Origin: Betaproteobacteria bacterium HGW-Betaproteobacteria-22
GTDB lineage: Bacteria; Pseudomonadota; Gammaproteobacteria; Burkholderiales; Methylophilaceae
Assembly: GCA_002842285.1 (NCBI GenBank)
Contig: PHCJ01000001.1
Span: 124,001 to 188,000 of the forward strand
DNA: 64,000 nt
Direction: 5' to 3'
Part shown: piece after piece, positions 28,401 through 36,810 of the stretch
How positions within the stretch are numbered: the stretch's first letter is position 1
How the letters are laid out: every line of letters begins with the position of its first letter
Notes under the pieces: model-generated
Seen by the model: only the letters and a program-made list of their open reading frames with translations
The model's database searches: none
Told to the model about the DNA's origin: nothing
Translations under genes and position numbers: made by a program

Positions 28401-28564
28401 CCGGGCGCTTTCACAATCACCTTGACCTGTGTGGATGACACGTCCGGAAACGCATCGATCGGCAAAGCCTGATAGGCCAATGCACCCGCCACGGCAAGAC
28501 CGATTGTCAGAATAATCACCAGCATGCGCTGCGTCAGGGAAAACTGAATTAATTTAGCTAACAT
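25490..28564 (-). CDS. Heavy-metal efflux RND transporter, CzcA/CusA family
   Basis: A 1024-residue inner-membrane RND proton antiporter of the heavy-metal (HME) group. VAGALAYQALPIDAFPDVSSTQVKV follows TM1; TM4 carries GMLVDAAVVVVENI, with one Asp and the Glu, the pattern of the Czc/Cus relatives other than the double-Asp CzcA of Cupriavidus; MRVNEMILGVRGDLAIKIFG lies in the periplasmic cleft. The start at 28564 (MLAKLIQFSLTQRM) is preceded by CGAGGTGA; an ATG six codons upstream is less likely. With the adaptor and outer-membrane genes it should form a tripartite pump for Co/Zn/Cd or Cu/Ag. Metal not decidable. Confidence 0.9.
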   Translation of the reverse strand: MLAKLIQFSLTQRMLVIILTIGLAVAGALAYQALPIDAFPDVSSTQVKVIVKAPGMTPEEVEARITAPIEVEMLGVPHQVGLRSVAKYALTDITVDFEDGTDIYWARNQVAERLNAVWGNLPADVQGGMAPMTTPLGEMFMFTVESDSLSLQERRSLLDWVIRPQLRTVPGVADVNALGGLVRSFEIIPNNARMYARGVAIDALQSVLEQNNRNGGAGRLNDGEDALLVRAEGNFQTIEDVQNTIIRTDMGMSVRVADVAQVKIGSMTRYGAVTSNGNQEQVEGLVLGLRGANAQKLVEGVKAKLAELAPTLPKDVKINVFYDRGNLVERAVNTVNKALLEAVVLVLILLVLFLGNFRAALTIAFILPLSALSTFLLMRQFGMSANLMSLGGLAIAIGMLVDAAVVVVENIVSHLALHRHASEHQAVTLPRMHIIYRAVREVSVPVTAGVLIIITVFLPLLTLQGLEGKLFTPVALTIMFALAASLLLSLTVIPVLSSFLLKEVSHEEPWLVRKALTVYEPVLHWSLNHAKAIVVAAFAMLAFTGIAYIQIGKTFMPTMDEGDIIIGVEKLPSINLEQSVLTDLNVQRAILANVPEVKGIYSRVGSDDLGLDPMGLNQTDNFLVLKPMAQWRMTTKEALIDELRKVMSEMPGLAYSFTQPIDMRVNEMILGVRGDLAIKIFGPDLKVLDAKAQQIVKILESTAGSEDVYTPQNSGVQYLQIKIDRVAAGRLGLSISEIEAILLAQLEGKQLGIVQEGQRRTPLLVRGSPDLRASPADFSNLMLTLPNGTNVPLSAVAKIAREEGPVKVDRERGIRMVVVTSNVRDRDLVSFVEEASQRVQAEVELGEGYSLKFGGQFENQQRASARLAVVVPVAIGLIFLILFATFGSVKQALLILSNIPFAMIGGVFALWLSGEYLSVPASVGFIALLGIAVLNGVVMVSYFNQLAAQGMEIVSIVIEGAKRRLRPVLMTANIAAFGLIPLLFATGPGSEIQRPLAIVVIGGLVSSTTLTLVLLPIFYRRFFK

Positions 28565-28687
28565 AATCACCTCGTAACACAACAGGTGAATTTGAAATTA
28601 AAGACGCGCCCAGTTCGGGATAAGTCAACCCAAACCCAAGCCGCACGCTATTAAGTAACACGCTATTAAATACAAGTGTATTAGTCA

Positions 28688-29776
28688 TCACTCACCACCC
28701 AACCCTAACCATGCTCCCTTAAGGGCAGAAATACCAGTCACGGCAATTTTTTCAGAGCCACCCAATTGCGCATCCACAATCACCTCATCACCCTGCTCAG
28801 AAATCACACTCACCTGCATTGGTTCAAAACCGGATTTACTCTGCACAAACACCCAAGCTTCAGCTCCTTTCCGTGCCAGTGCCGATCTGGGCACGCTATA
28901 TTGATGCGCTTGCCCACCCAGGCTGATTTCTGCCTCCACAAACTGCCCTGGAGAGAGTTTTTCTGCACCTTGGGTGATTTCGGCACGCAAATGCAAGGTT
29001 TGGTCAGCTTTATTCACACTGCGTATTACCGCTATTAACTTGCCGCTTGCCTGTAACTTGGGCACAAAAACTGGCATCCCGACTTTAACAAACGGCAAAC
29101 CCTCAAGCGGCGCATGAATTTCCAGCCATAGCGGATTCAACCTGGCAATACGATACAAAGGAGCTGCCATATCAACGCGCTGCCCTGTCACCACCATCTG
29201 CTCCAGTACCAGACCATCCATCGGTGCAGTAATTGCAATCGCACTACTCATGCCAGCACTTGGGCTTAGCTTGTTAATCGCAGCATCGCCCATGCCGGCA
29301 AGCTTCAATGCCTGCCTGCGCTGTGCAAATTCGGCACTCGCTTCTTCATGCGTGCTTTCAGTCTGCAAATATCGGCGCTGCGGAATAATGCCATCTTTCA
29401 ACAACTCAGCGTCACGTGACAGATTTTTTGCAGCGAGCTTCTTTTGTGTCTGCGCTTGCAAATAATCTCGTTGCAACCCCAGTAAATCGGGGCTGGCGAT
29501 GCTAGCAATCAACTGCCCCTTTTTAACACTTTGCCCAGCTGCTACGTGCAACTGATTCAACAGGCCTGATTGTGGCGCACTCACCACACGCTCCTGCCCC
29601 ACCGGCACCACAATCTCTGCCGGAAAACGCCGACTGCTTAACACGGCATTTTTACTGACCGGTGTAACCATTACACCCAGATTCTTTTGCTGCTGCAAAC
29701 TCATCACCACTTCATCCGCTTGCGCCTGACTTATTAACAACAACACTAATGTACTGATTAAAAAATGATATTTCAT
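28688..29776 (-). CDS. RND efflux periplasmic adaptor (CzcB/CusB type)
   Basis: A 362-residue membrane-fusion protein with a signal peptide (MKYHFLISTLVLLLISQAQA). VSAPQSGLLNQLHVAAGQSVKKGQLIASI is the first lipoyl half, residues 100-150 form the coiled-coil hairpin, and ITAPMDGLVLEQMVVTGQRV the second lipoyl half; a beta-barrel and membrane-proximal domain follow. It joins the RND pump to the outer-membrane channel. Its ATG overlaps the stop of the upstream TolC-like gene by four bases (ATGA), so the two are translationally coupled. Confidence 0.87.
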   Translation of the reverse strand: MKYHFLISTLVLLLISQAQADEVVMSLQQQKNLGVMVTPVSKNAVLSSRRFPAEIVVPVGQERVVSAPQSGLLNQLHVAAGQSVKKGQLIASIASPDLLGLQRDYLQAQTQKKLAAKNLSRDAELLKDGIIPQRRYLQTESTHEEASAEFAQRRQALKLAGMGDAAINKLSPSAGMSSAIAITAPMDGLVLEQMVVTGQRVDMAAPLYRIARLNPLWLEIHAPLEGLPFVKVGMPVFVPKLQASGKLIAVIRSVNKADQTLHLRAEITQGAEKLSPGQFVEAEISLGGQAHQYSVPRSALARKGAEAWVFVQSKSGFEPMQVSVISEQGDEVIVDAQLGGSEKIAVTGISALKGAWLGLGGE

Positions 29777-31080
29777 GGAAGTACTCCCACTGTCTGGTTA
29801 TAGCGGGCGATATCCCACTTTAATTGTATTTGGCGCGTACTATAAGCACGCGCGGCTTCAAAGGCCTGTGACTGCACGCGTAACAGGCTAACTAAATCAG
29901 ACTCACCCAGTCGGAATGACTTTTCACCTAAACGCGCATTTTCTTGGGCAATTTCATTTTGTTTGCCGGCAAGCACCAACTCGGCCTTGCTCACGTTCAA
30001 GTTGTGTTCGGCTTCATGCATGGCGGCCTCTAATGCCATTCTTAAAGACTCGCGCTCCGTAAGCGCATTGCCCAACTCCAGCTCGGCTGCCGCTTTAATT
30101 GGTGCCGAACGCGCCTCACCACCAAATGGAATCCGCAGCTTCACGCCCACACTCTCATTGGCCGCATTATCAAAACCGCCCTTTACACTGCGCATATTCA
30201 ACAACACCTGCATATGCTCGCGGCTTTCAATCTGCGCCAAAGCACGTTCAGATTGCGCTAAGTTCACTTTAGATTCTGCTTCAAGCCAGATGGGCGACTG
30301 GCTGTAGTTTTCAAGTAGCGATTGCTGTTCTTCAAAGTTCGCAGGGATTTCGCGCAAACCAGTTAGCAGATAATAGCGGTAGCGCGCGTGCATCAACTCA
30401 GCCTCAGCACGCAACTGTTCTTTTTCTGCACGCAGACGCTCCTGTTGCGCCAGCATGACATCAGTCTTTGCCAACTCTCCAGCGCTATGACGTTTTTCCA
30501 CGTCACTCTGCAATTGATTGGCAAGTGATAGCATATGTTGCGCCAAGGCAAGATTATTCTCGTTAAACGCCACATCCCACAACGCGTCACGCAATTGGCC
30601 GGCAACCTGTAACCTGGTGCTGGTTTGGCTTGCATTCAGGTTGAACCTGCTATCATCGGCGACTTTATGTCGGTTATTACGCTGATTAGGCAGCCAGACT
30701 GGCAACTCAAGCTCGGCCTGCCACTCACGCTCACCCCTGCCACTACCCAAAGTGTCGTTTTGATGTGCAAAACCTAGTGCGGGGGCAGTTGGCAGCCAGG
30801 CATTTGCCATTAACTGCTTTGATGTGACAACTGAATTTCTGGAATTGAGCAGTGCCTGCTTAGGGTTACGCGCATAGGTTTTCTCCAACACCTCTGCAAC
30901 GCTTAGATTGGGATTTACCGCCAACGCATCCCAATGCTCCACTTCGTGAACATCGGACGAGCCAGCTGGTATTTTTGACGCCGGACTAGCCAGCTCACCT
31001 TGTGCTGATGCCGCGTGCGTGTAACTGCCAAGCGATATCAACAACGCTATTACAAGCCATCTCAGCCTAAAAATAGACAT
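29773..31080 (-). CDS. TolC-family outer-membrane channel (CzcC type)
   Basis: A 435-residue outer-membrane efflux protein with signal peptide ending about THAASA. Two repeats of long helices are visible (NSVVTSKQLMANAWLPTAP and LNLSKAEL-like segments; KSFRLGESDLVSLLRVQSQAFEAAR is the typical second-repeat turn). The start is fixed by a strong AGGAGG five bases upstream. First structural gene of the pump, 61 bp after the small His-rich protein. Confidence 0.85.
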   Translation of the reverse strand: MSIFRLRWLVIALLISLGSYTHAASAQGELASPASKIPAGSSDVHEVEHWDALAVNPNLSVAEVLEKTYARNPKQALLNSRNSVVTSKQLMANAWLPTAPALGFAHQNDTLGSGRGEREWQAELELPVWLPNQRNNRHKVADDSRFNLNASQTSTRLQVAGQLRDALWDVAFNENNLALAQHMLSLANQLQSDVEKRHSAGELAKTDVMLAQQERLRAEKEQLRAEAELMHARYRYYLLTGLREIPANFEEQQSLLENYSQSPIWLEAESKVNLAQSERALAQIESREHMQVLLNMRSVKGGFDNAANESVGVKLRIPFGGEARSAPIKAAAELELGNALTERESLRMALEAAMHEAEHNLNVSKAELVLAGKQNEIAQENARLGEKSFRLGESDLVSLLRVQSQAFEAARAYSTRQIQLKWDIARYNQTVGVLP

Positions 31081-31141
31081 AGAAACCTCCTATTAAAATA
31101 CACAATTTCATGCCATTCTTGCATGAAATACGATTGCAAAT

Positions 31142-31528
31142 TTACAGGAAGCTTGGGGGGGCACGCGGCCGGGAAGCCGATCGCGTAAAGTGGAATAAAT
31201 CAGAAAACTTGATAGCGCGGAACTGCGCTATCTGAAACAAGGGCAAGAGCAACAGTGCGATAAAAAGCACCGCCAATACAGGTGGTGGCAACAGATCAGG
31301 CTGTTTTGTCAGGCCCTTATCAACACCGATGGTTTGTACTTCGTCATGCACCGCCTGCAAGGTAGGCGTGGTGGTGGTGCTGGACATCAGGCCATGCATA
31401 TGCAAACCATGACCTTGCGTGGGAGAGTCACCTTTGATGTGGGCGTGAATAAACGGGCTGGCAACTTGCAATAATGCAAACCAAACCACAATCATCCACA
31501 AAAACTTCTTACCCAGATCCATACGCAT
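31142..31528 (-). CDS. Small His-rich membrane protein heading the metal-efflux operon (CzcI position)
   Basis: A 128-residue protein with an N-terminal hydrophobic segment (FLWMIVVWFALLQVASPF), a His-rich middle (IHAHIKGD, HGLHMHG) and a second membrane helix (PPPVLAVLFIALLLLPLFQIA) before a basic C-terminus. It occupies the place of czcI in Czc operons and may help sense or limit the metal response. Sequence identity with CzcI cannot be judged here. The second Met (31522) is an alternative start; no strong ribosome site is seen. Confidence 0.65.
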   Translation of the reverse strand: MRMDLGKKFLWMIVVWFALLQVASPFIHAHIKGDSPTQGHGLHMHGLMSSTTTTPTLQAVHDEVQTIGVDKGLTKQPDLLPPPVLAVLFIALLLLPLFQIAQFRAIKFSDLFHFTRSASRPRAPPSFL

Positions 31529-31630
31529 GCAGTCAATATATCAGCTAAATTTAAAAATTACAAATGAAAACAAACTATTAAAACCTCATCGGTAACAAGG
31601 AATTATCACCATCAGGCTTTCAGTCTGTGA

Positions 31631-31891
31631 TCAATAGGTGCGCTTTCTTGGCGTATAGGTACCCGGGCCATGCTCAATATGCCGGAAAGTGATACGACCG
31701 TTATTCACGTCATATGGCGACAACTCCAACGTGACTTTATCACCCGCCAGAATACGAATATGATTTTTTTTCATCTTGCCGCCGGTATAAGCAATTAAGG
31801 TATGCCCATTGTCCAAAGTCACGCGATAGCGTGAATCTGGAAGAATCTCCGTCACCATACCGCTCATTTCAATCAGTTCTTCTTTAGCCAA
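31631..31891 (-). CDS. infA: Translation initiation factor IF-1 (long betaproteobacterial paralogue)
   Basis: An 86-residue IF-1: [47 protein letters not shown] and [16 protein letters not shown] cover the OB fold that binds the ribosomal A site. The tail [13 protein letters not shown] is longer than in E. coli IF-1 (72 residues), as in the second IF-1 copy common in Betaproteobacteria. There is no ATG: two consecutive TTG codons follow AAGGAG, and the second (31889-31891) has the better spacing and gives the canonical MAKEELIEM start. It is divergent from the cold-shock gene. Confidence 0.9.
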   Translation of the reverse strand: MAKEELIEMSGMVTEILPDSRYRVTLDNGHTLIAYTGGKMKKNHIRILAGDKVTLELSPYDVNNGRITFRHIEHGPGTYTPRKRTY

Positions 31892-32103
31892 CAAATACTC
31901 CTTACATATAACCCCGGTATTGAAGCAAAAAACTCAAAAACAATGAGCAAACTTAAATAATGTGGGAATAATAAAAACGAACATGCACAAACGCACCCGC
32001 ACTATAGGCCGAGACACCCAATTAAGCAAGCAATCACTGGAAAATAAACGCGCCAAAACACTGGTTGCCGTGTCTTCTCTGGAAATATATCTAAAAATAA
32101 TGC

Positions 32104-32132
32104 TTGACACGGCCTTTAATAGTCCGTAAAAA
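32104..32132 (+). promoter_or_regulatory. Putative sigma-70 promoter and long leader of the cold-shock gene
   Basis: TTGACA (32104-32109), 17 bases, TAAAAA (32127-32132). A transcript start near 32139 leaves about 100 bases of leader before the ATG at 32241, as is common for cold-shock mRNAs. The rest of the 349-bp region 31892-32240 is A/T-rich without a recognised gene. Confidence 0.45.
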
Positions 32133-32240
32133 GCAACGTAGGCGTTTGATTTTTTAATTTTTGGTCTTTTTTGGATTAAGTAATATTTAAAAACCCGAAC
32201 TTTCAGGGTGCCTCCCTTTTTTAAAAGTATGGAATAAGAT

Positions 32241-32444
32241 ATGGCAACAGGTTTAGTAAAATGGTTTAATGACTCTAAAGGTTTTGGTTTCATTACACCT
32301 GACGCAGGTGGTGACGATTTATTCGCACATTTCTCAGCTATCGTAGATAGCGGTTATAAAAGCTTGAAAGAAAACGATCGTGTTACTTTCGACGTAACAG
32401 ACGGCCCAAAAGGCAAACAAGCTTCTAACATTCAAAAGGTTTAA
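32241..32444 (+). CDS. Cold-shock protein, CspA family
   Basis: A 67-residue cold-shock domain. [18 protein letters not shown] holds RNP1 and DLFAHFSAI holds RNP2, both complete; [24 protein letters not shown] closes the barrel. It binds single-stranded RNA or DNA as a chaperone. A single gene with its own terminator at 32459-32483. Which paralogue (CspA, C, D) cannot be told. Confidence 0.93.
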   Translation: MATGLVKWFNDSKGFGFITPDAGGDDLFAHFSAIVDSGYKSLKENDRVTFDVTDGPKGKQASNIQKV

Positions 32445-32458
32445 ACCTAAAGAATACT

Positions 32459-32483
32459 AAAATGACCCTGACAGGGTCATTTT
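32459..32483 (+). terminator. Terminator of the cold-shock gene
   Basis: AAAATGACCCT and AGGGTCATTTT pair around a GAC loop, followed by further T residues; 15 bases after the stop codon. Confidence 0.92.
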
Positions 32484-32653
32484 TTTTGCCTATTGCTTGC
32501 AGAAACTTGTAATATTACTCTTTGTTTTCTTAGTTTTTGTTTTTAATGTATCTGATACGCAATATCTAGGTTTATTTTTTATACGCATTACTACTTGTTA
32601 CAATCGCGACAACGTGCAACAATCACCCGAACGGATGAATCAACAATAAGCAC

Positions 32654-34504
32654 ATGACTCAAAACATCAACCCTTTAGAAGTCGCAAGACAAACATTAAT
32701 CAGGCTCGCAAAGAGCCAAAAACAGCCAACCCCGGAAAATTACCAGTTGGTTTATGATGAAATTGCCGGCACTGACTCAGCAAAGTCCGCAGGTAATCAG
32801 CTAGAACATACGCTGGAGAAAATCCTGCTCGAAAAAGGCAAGACCAACCCCAAATACGCAGCGATTGCCACTAAACTTGCAGGCCTGGCCAACAAAAAAG
32901 ACCATGCCAAACTTGAGGCGCTTTTACAGTCATTAATCGATGACACCCGCTCCGCAGCCGACAGCGCGCAATGGGGCAATCTGCTGCGCTATTTGCTCAA
33001 ACAGCTGGATGTCAATCACACAGGCATGACATTAAGCCGCAAGAAAGATGGGCTTAACCGTGTCATCCTGAATTTTGGCAACGATGCCAATGTATTGGCG
33101 CAAAAAATACAGGCACTGGTGACCTCATGGGGCGATGGCAAGCCTGTCGGCTTTGAAACCCCCAGCACGCATGATACTAACCATTCAAACAGTGCTGAAA
33201 AACCCAGTAACACCGCACATGAAGCCCTACCCGACGTACCTCCACATACTGCACAGCCAGACTCACGCGTCACAGACACACAACTGGCAGAAGCCTGGCG
33301 TGACATGCTGCTTCGCACCATTAACGTGATCGTGGTTCCGCAGTTTCATGGTATTCCCAGTGCAGAGCATCGCATCAAATCGCTGATAGCTCGCGCACTC
33401 GCTGCAAAAGATTTAGCGGAAATTGCAAAAATTAATCAAATATTAAAATCAACGCTGCTTAGGGCAGAAATGCAAACTGATGCACACAGACGCATGCAGG
33501 AAGCGCTTATTGAGATTCTACGTCTATTGGTTTCCAGCATGGCCGAACTCACCATTGAAGATGAATGGCTGCATGCCCAGATTTGCATCATCAAGGAAAT
33601 TATTGCAAGCCCGCTCAAAATAGATACTATTTACAATGCTGAAAGTAGCCTGAAAGAGCTTATCTTCAAGCAGGCGCAATTAAAACCGAGCCTGCAAGAG
33701 GCTAAAGACACGTTAAGAAATATGGTCAGCACTTTTGTGAGCCGTCTGGCAGACATTGCCAACAGCTCTGGCGACTATCAAAACAAGATTCAGCATTATC
33801 ACGACCAGATCAACGAAACCGATGACATCGCCGAACTAAGCACCATTCTTGAGCATCTGGTGAGCGACATCAGCGCCATGAGTTCAGAGGCCAAACAAAA
33901 TCACGAAGAGCTACAAGCCGCGCAAGCCAAAGCTGCCGAAGCCGAGAAAAAAATCAACGAGTTGACACTCAAGCTTGATTACATCAGTGAAGCCGCGCAT
34001 GAGGACTTTTTAACAGGCGCGCTCAACCGACGCGGTATGGATGAAGCCATCATTCGAGAGTTTGAACGAGCAGACCGTCACGGCACTGCTTTATCGCTCG
34101 CCATGCTGGATATTGACCACTTTAAAAAAATCAACGACAGCATGGGTCACTCTGCCGGTGACAAGGCACTCGCGCATCTAGCCAAGGTGGTGAAAAGCAT
34201 TCTACGTAGCACCGACGTGCTCGCACGCTACGGTGGTGAAGAGTTTGTCATCCTGTTGCCAGGATCCAATCAGGATGATGCGGTCACGGTTATCTCCGGC
34301 TTGCAGCGCGAGCTTACCAAAAACTTCTTTCTGCATAACAATGAGCGCGTTCTTATCACTTTCAGTGCGGGTGTAGCCGAGCGCGTACCGGGTGAAGAAA
34401 TTGACAGCATCCTGCCACGTGCCGACGCTGCTTTATATATTGCCAAACAGTCAGGTAGAAACCGCGTGGTGGGTGCAGACGACCACAAACACGACCACCA
34501 ATAA
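32654..34504 (+). CDS. Diguanylate cyclase with long helical N-terminus
   Basis: A 616-residue soluble protein. The first 440 residues are mostly helical with no recognised sensory fold, ending in a coiled coil (HEELQAAQAKAAEAEKKINEL). The C-terminal GGDEF domain is complete: DFLTGALNRRGMDE, DIDHFKKINDSMGHSAGD, active-site RYGGEEF and an upstream RSTD that fits the allosteric I-site (RxxD five residues before GGEEF). It should make c-di-GMP with product inhibition. It converges with the interrupted PAS-GGDEF gene, whose stop is three bases away. Confidence 0.85.
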   Translation: MTQNINPLEVARQTLIRLAKSQKQPTPENYQLVYDEIAGTDSAKSAGNQLEHTLEKILLEKGKTNPKYAAIATKLAGLANKKDHAKLEALLQSLIDDTRSAADSAQWGNLLRYLLKQLDVNHTGMTLSRKKDGLNRVILNFGNDANVLAQKIQALVTSWGDGKPVGFETPSTHDTNHSNSAEKPSNTAHEALPDVPPHTAQPDSRVTDTQLAEAWRDMLLRTINVIVVPQFHGIPSAEHRIKSLIARALAAKDLAEIAKINQILKSTLLRAEMQTDAHRRMQEALIEILRLLVSSMAELTIEDEWLHAQICIIKEIIASPLKIDTIYNAESSLKELIFKQAQLKPSLQEAKDTLRNMVSTFVSRLADIANSSGDYQNKIQHYHDQINETDDIAELSTILEHLVSDISAMSSEAKQNHEELQAAQAKAAEAEKKINELTLKLDYISEAAHEDFLTGALNRRGMDEAIIREFERADRHGTALSLAMLDIDHFKKINDSMGHSAGDKALAHLAKVVKSILRSTDVLARYGGEEFVILLPGSNQDDAVTVISGLQRELTKNFFLHNNERVLITFSAGVAERVPGEEIDSILPRADAALYIAKQSGRNRVVGADDHKHDHQ

Positions 34505-34507
34505 ACG

Positions 34508-35834
34508 CTAGTGCGCTGCGACACACACTTGATTGCGCCCGGACTCCTTGGCTCGGTAAAGCGCTTCATCCGCACGATTGAGCAACACATCCATATTATC
34601 ATCTATTGAAACAACTGAAGCCACACCGATAGAAACCGTAAATTTAACCGGCAGGCCATCTTTTAGCGGCACTTCCGTTGCTGCAACGGCACTTCTTAGG
34701 CGCTCCGCCGCCTCGACAGCTTCTTGTATGTCGGTTTCCGGCAGCAGTACGGCAAACTCCTCGCCACCTATGCGGCCAATAATATCTACTTCACGCAATG
34801 TAGTGCGAAAAGTATCCGCCATTTTTTTGAGCACGGCATCGCCTAATTTGTGCCCATGACTATCATTGATGCGTTTAAACCAGTCAATATCAATCATAAA
34901 AATCGCCAAAGGTTTTGCGTAGCGCAACGTCCGTGCCAGCTCCTTTTCTGCCAGCTCCATAAAATGGCCACGATTATTGACCTCTGTCAGATAGTCTACA
35001 TAGGCTTTTTGCCGCAGCTCTTCTTCGAGCTTCTTTCGCTCAGAAATATCCATATGGATACCAATCATTCTGAGCGGCTCATGGTTGACGCGCCAGTCTA
35101 TGACTTTAGCCACAGCAAATAGCCATATCCAGCCGCCATCTTTGGTTTTACGGCGATATTCTATACTCACAGGTTCGTTACCTTGCATGCAACGCTGCAA
35201 GGCTGCCATCACTGCGGCAGCATCTTCAGGATGCAAATTGGCCTGCCATTCTTTTAGACTGCTGTGAAATTCTTCAGGTGAATACCCCAGCATTTTTGAG
35301 TATTCATCGCTCACCTCAACCTCACCTGTTGCTACTTCTAAATCAAACCAGGCCTGTTTAGCGGCGATCATGGCAAGCCGAATGCGCTCTTCACTTTTAC
35401 GCAGGGCGGCTTCCGTTAACTTTATCTCGGTAATATCACGTGCCACTCCAAACAGCCCAACCACATCACCGAACTTGTCATAAATGGCATATTTACGATT
35501 ATCCACCCAACCTGCCTTACCATTACGGTCAAGTACAGGCTGAGTTTCGCGTGTCATCGCCATACCCTGGTTAAAGAGTTTTTTCTCTAATGCGTAATAA
35601 ATATCCGCGTATTCCGCCGAGAAAACCTCATAGTCTGTTTTGCCTATTAAGTCCTGCCAGCTTTCCGCATCATGCGTAATGTTAACGAGTGTTTGACTCG
35701 CACCGGTAAACTCATGCGCCCTGTTTTTAAAGTATATATAATCATCGGTGTTATCAAACATTGCCGTGAGGTTGGCGAGCGCATTCTGCTCCAGTGCTGA
35801 TGTACCTGGCGCTGACGATTTACTGAGTGAGATT
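34508..35834 (-). pseudogene. 3' part of a PAS-PAS-PAS-GGDEF gene split by the transposon
   Basis: Encodes two PAS domains (about NLTAMFDNTDDYIYFKNRA... and EERIRLAMIAAKQAWFDLEV...) and a full GGDEF domain (DYLTEVNNRGHF, DIDWFKRINDSHGHKLGD, RIGGEEFAVLLP). The open frame extends to a TTG at 35866, but its first residues (CGCYIIP) come from the terminal repeat of the transposon, not from the gene. The true 5' part is at 42971-43293. Joining 43293-42971 to 35834-34508, keeping one copy of the 8-bp duplication, restores one frame of exactly 550 codons. The catalytic domain is intact but its native start and promoter are lost. Confidence 0.88.
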
Positions 35835-35842
35835 GAAATATG
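35835..35842. repeat. Left 8-bp target-site duplication of the IS1595-type transposon
   Basis: gaaatatg, repeated exactly at 42971-42978 on the other side of the element. Confidence 0.92.
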
Positions 35843-35868
35843 CGGAATTATGTAGCAACCGCACAAAG
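35843..35868 (+). repeat. Left terminal inverted repeat (26 bp)
   Basis: Begins CGGAATTATGTAGCAACC and is the perfect reverse complement of 42945-42970. The repeat contains a stop codon that closes the interrupted gene on the far side. Confidence 0.93.
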
Positions 35869-35927
35869 CAAATTTGCCTCATCCCAGTAAAATAACCCCT
35901 GTTAAGAATCGTTTCATGGGGAAATAT

Positions 35928-36356
35928 ATGGGGCACACCTACGCTATATCTGGGTTAGTTGGCAAACGTTCGGAAATGGCCGGACTGGTCGAACACCACC
36001 AGAAGGAAATAGAGCGCCTTCGGCAAGGCTTGTACCAGATTGACGCCGCAATCCGTATTTTCGACCCTACTTATCGTATCAGATCTATCAAGGCTACGGA
36101 ATACAGGCGCTACAGTCGCATTTTTAAGAAGGGAGAATGCTATCGTCTGTGTCTTGAATCGCTACGTTGTGCAGATGATGTTCTAAGCACTACGCTCATT
36201 ACCGAGATCATCATGCACAAGAAGAAACTGACGCATGACCAGCAGTCAACTATCACGGATAGTGTGAACAACTCACTTCGTTTTGCAGAGCGCAGAGGTA
36301 TCGTCAAGCGCGTTGGCATGGATGGCATAAGCATCCGCTGGAAGCTCGCGGAGTAG
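35928..36356 (+). CDS. Small helical protein, first of a tandem paralogous pair (unknown function)
   Basis: A 142-residue protein from the ATG at 35928, which has GGGGAAAT in front; an ATG at 35916 and a longer frame from 35874 exist but the latter begins close to the transposon end. Residues 5-50 form a likely coiled coil (GKRSEMAGLVEHHQKEIERL) followed by IDAAIRIFDPTY, FKKGECYRLCLESLRC and a helix-turn-helix-like end (STTLITEIIMHKKKL, RGIVKRVGMDGISIRWKL). The next gene has the same plan. I recognise this as a family met beside transposases but know no function; DNA binding at the element ends is a guess. Confidence 0.65.
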   Translation: MGHTYAISGLVGKRSEMAGLVEHHQKEIERLRQGLYQIDAAIRIFDPTYRIRSIKATEYRRYSRIFKKGECYRLCLESLRCADDVLSTTLITEIIMHKKKLTHDQQSTITDSVNNSLRFAERRGIVKRVGMDGISIRWKLAE

Positions 36357-36363
36357 GTTCAAT

Positions 36364-36810
36364 ATGTCACAGCCCCACGTTATTTCAGCACTCACGGACA
36401 AACGAGCGGAATTACTAGGCTTGATCGAACATCATCAAGCGCATATACAGCGCTTATCAATTAACGTAGATCAGTTGGATGCAACAATGCTGCTGTTTGA
36501 TGCTGATTATGACTTCAAGAAAGCTAAATCTAAAGGAATACGTGTTACTAATCCTTGGTTTAAACAAGGAGAGGTGCCTCGACTGCTGCTAGAGATGCTT
36601 GGAAGGTCTGAGCAGCCAATAACGACCACGCAATTGACTGATACACTCATTCAAATGAAGGGCATTGAAGTGGCTGGATTGAAAGAGCGCGACCGCTTGG
36701 GCAAGCTGGTCTTTGGAGCGCTTAAACGCATGGCAGACAGGCATCAAGTTAAATCCACGGGCAAAATTAAAGGTGCTGGCGGCGGTGTAATGCTATGGAC
36801 GCTGTTTTAG
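36364..36810 (+). CDS. Small helical protein, second of the tandem paralogous pair
   Basis: A 148-residue protein starting eight bases after its paralogue. Shared blocks: DKRAELLGLIEHHQAHIQRL, QLDATMLLFDADYDF, FKQGEVPRLLLEMLG and a winged-helix-like end (PITTTQLTDTLIQMKG ... LVFGALKRMADRHQVKSTG). Its stop codon overlaps the stop codon of the convergent transposase (36807-36810), an arrangement that suggests long co-residence with it. Function unknown. Confidence 0.7.
   Translation: MSQPHVISALTDKRAELLGLIEHHQAHIQRLSINVDQLDATMLLFDADYDFKKAKSKGIRVTNPWFKQGEVPRLLLEMLGRSEQPITTTQLTDTLIQMKGIEVAGLKERDRLGKLVFGALKRMADRHQVKSTGKIKGAGGGVMLWTLF

Noticed and set aside
31934..32293. 119-codon open frame on the minus strand overlapping the cold-shock gene
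   Set aside because: It starts inside the cold-shock coding region and covers its leader; composition is not protein-like and no family is recognisable.
35843..35866. Start of the PAS-GGDEF gene at the TTG in the terminal repeat
   Set aside because: These codons belong to the transposon end; the native 5' part is on the other side of the element.
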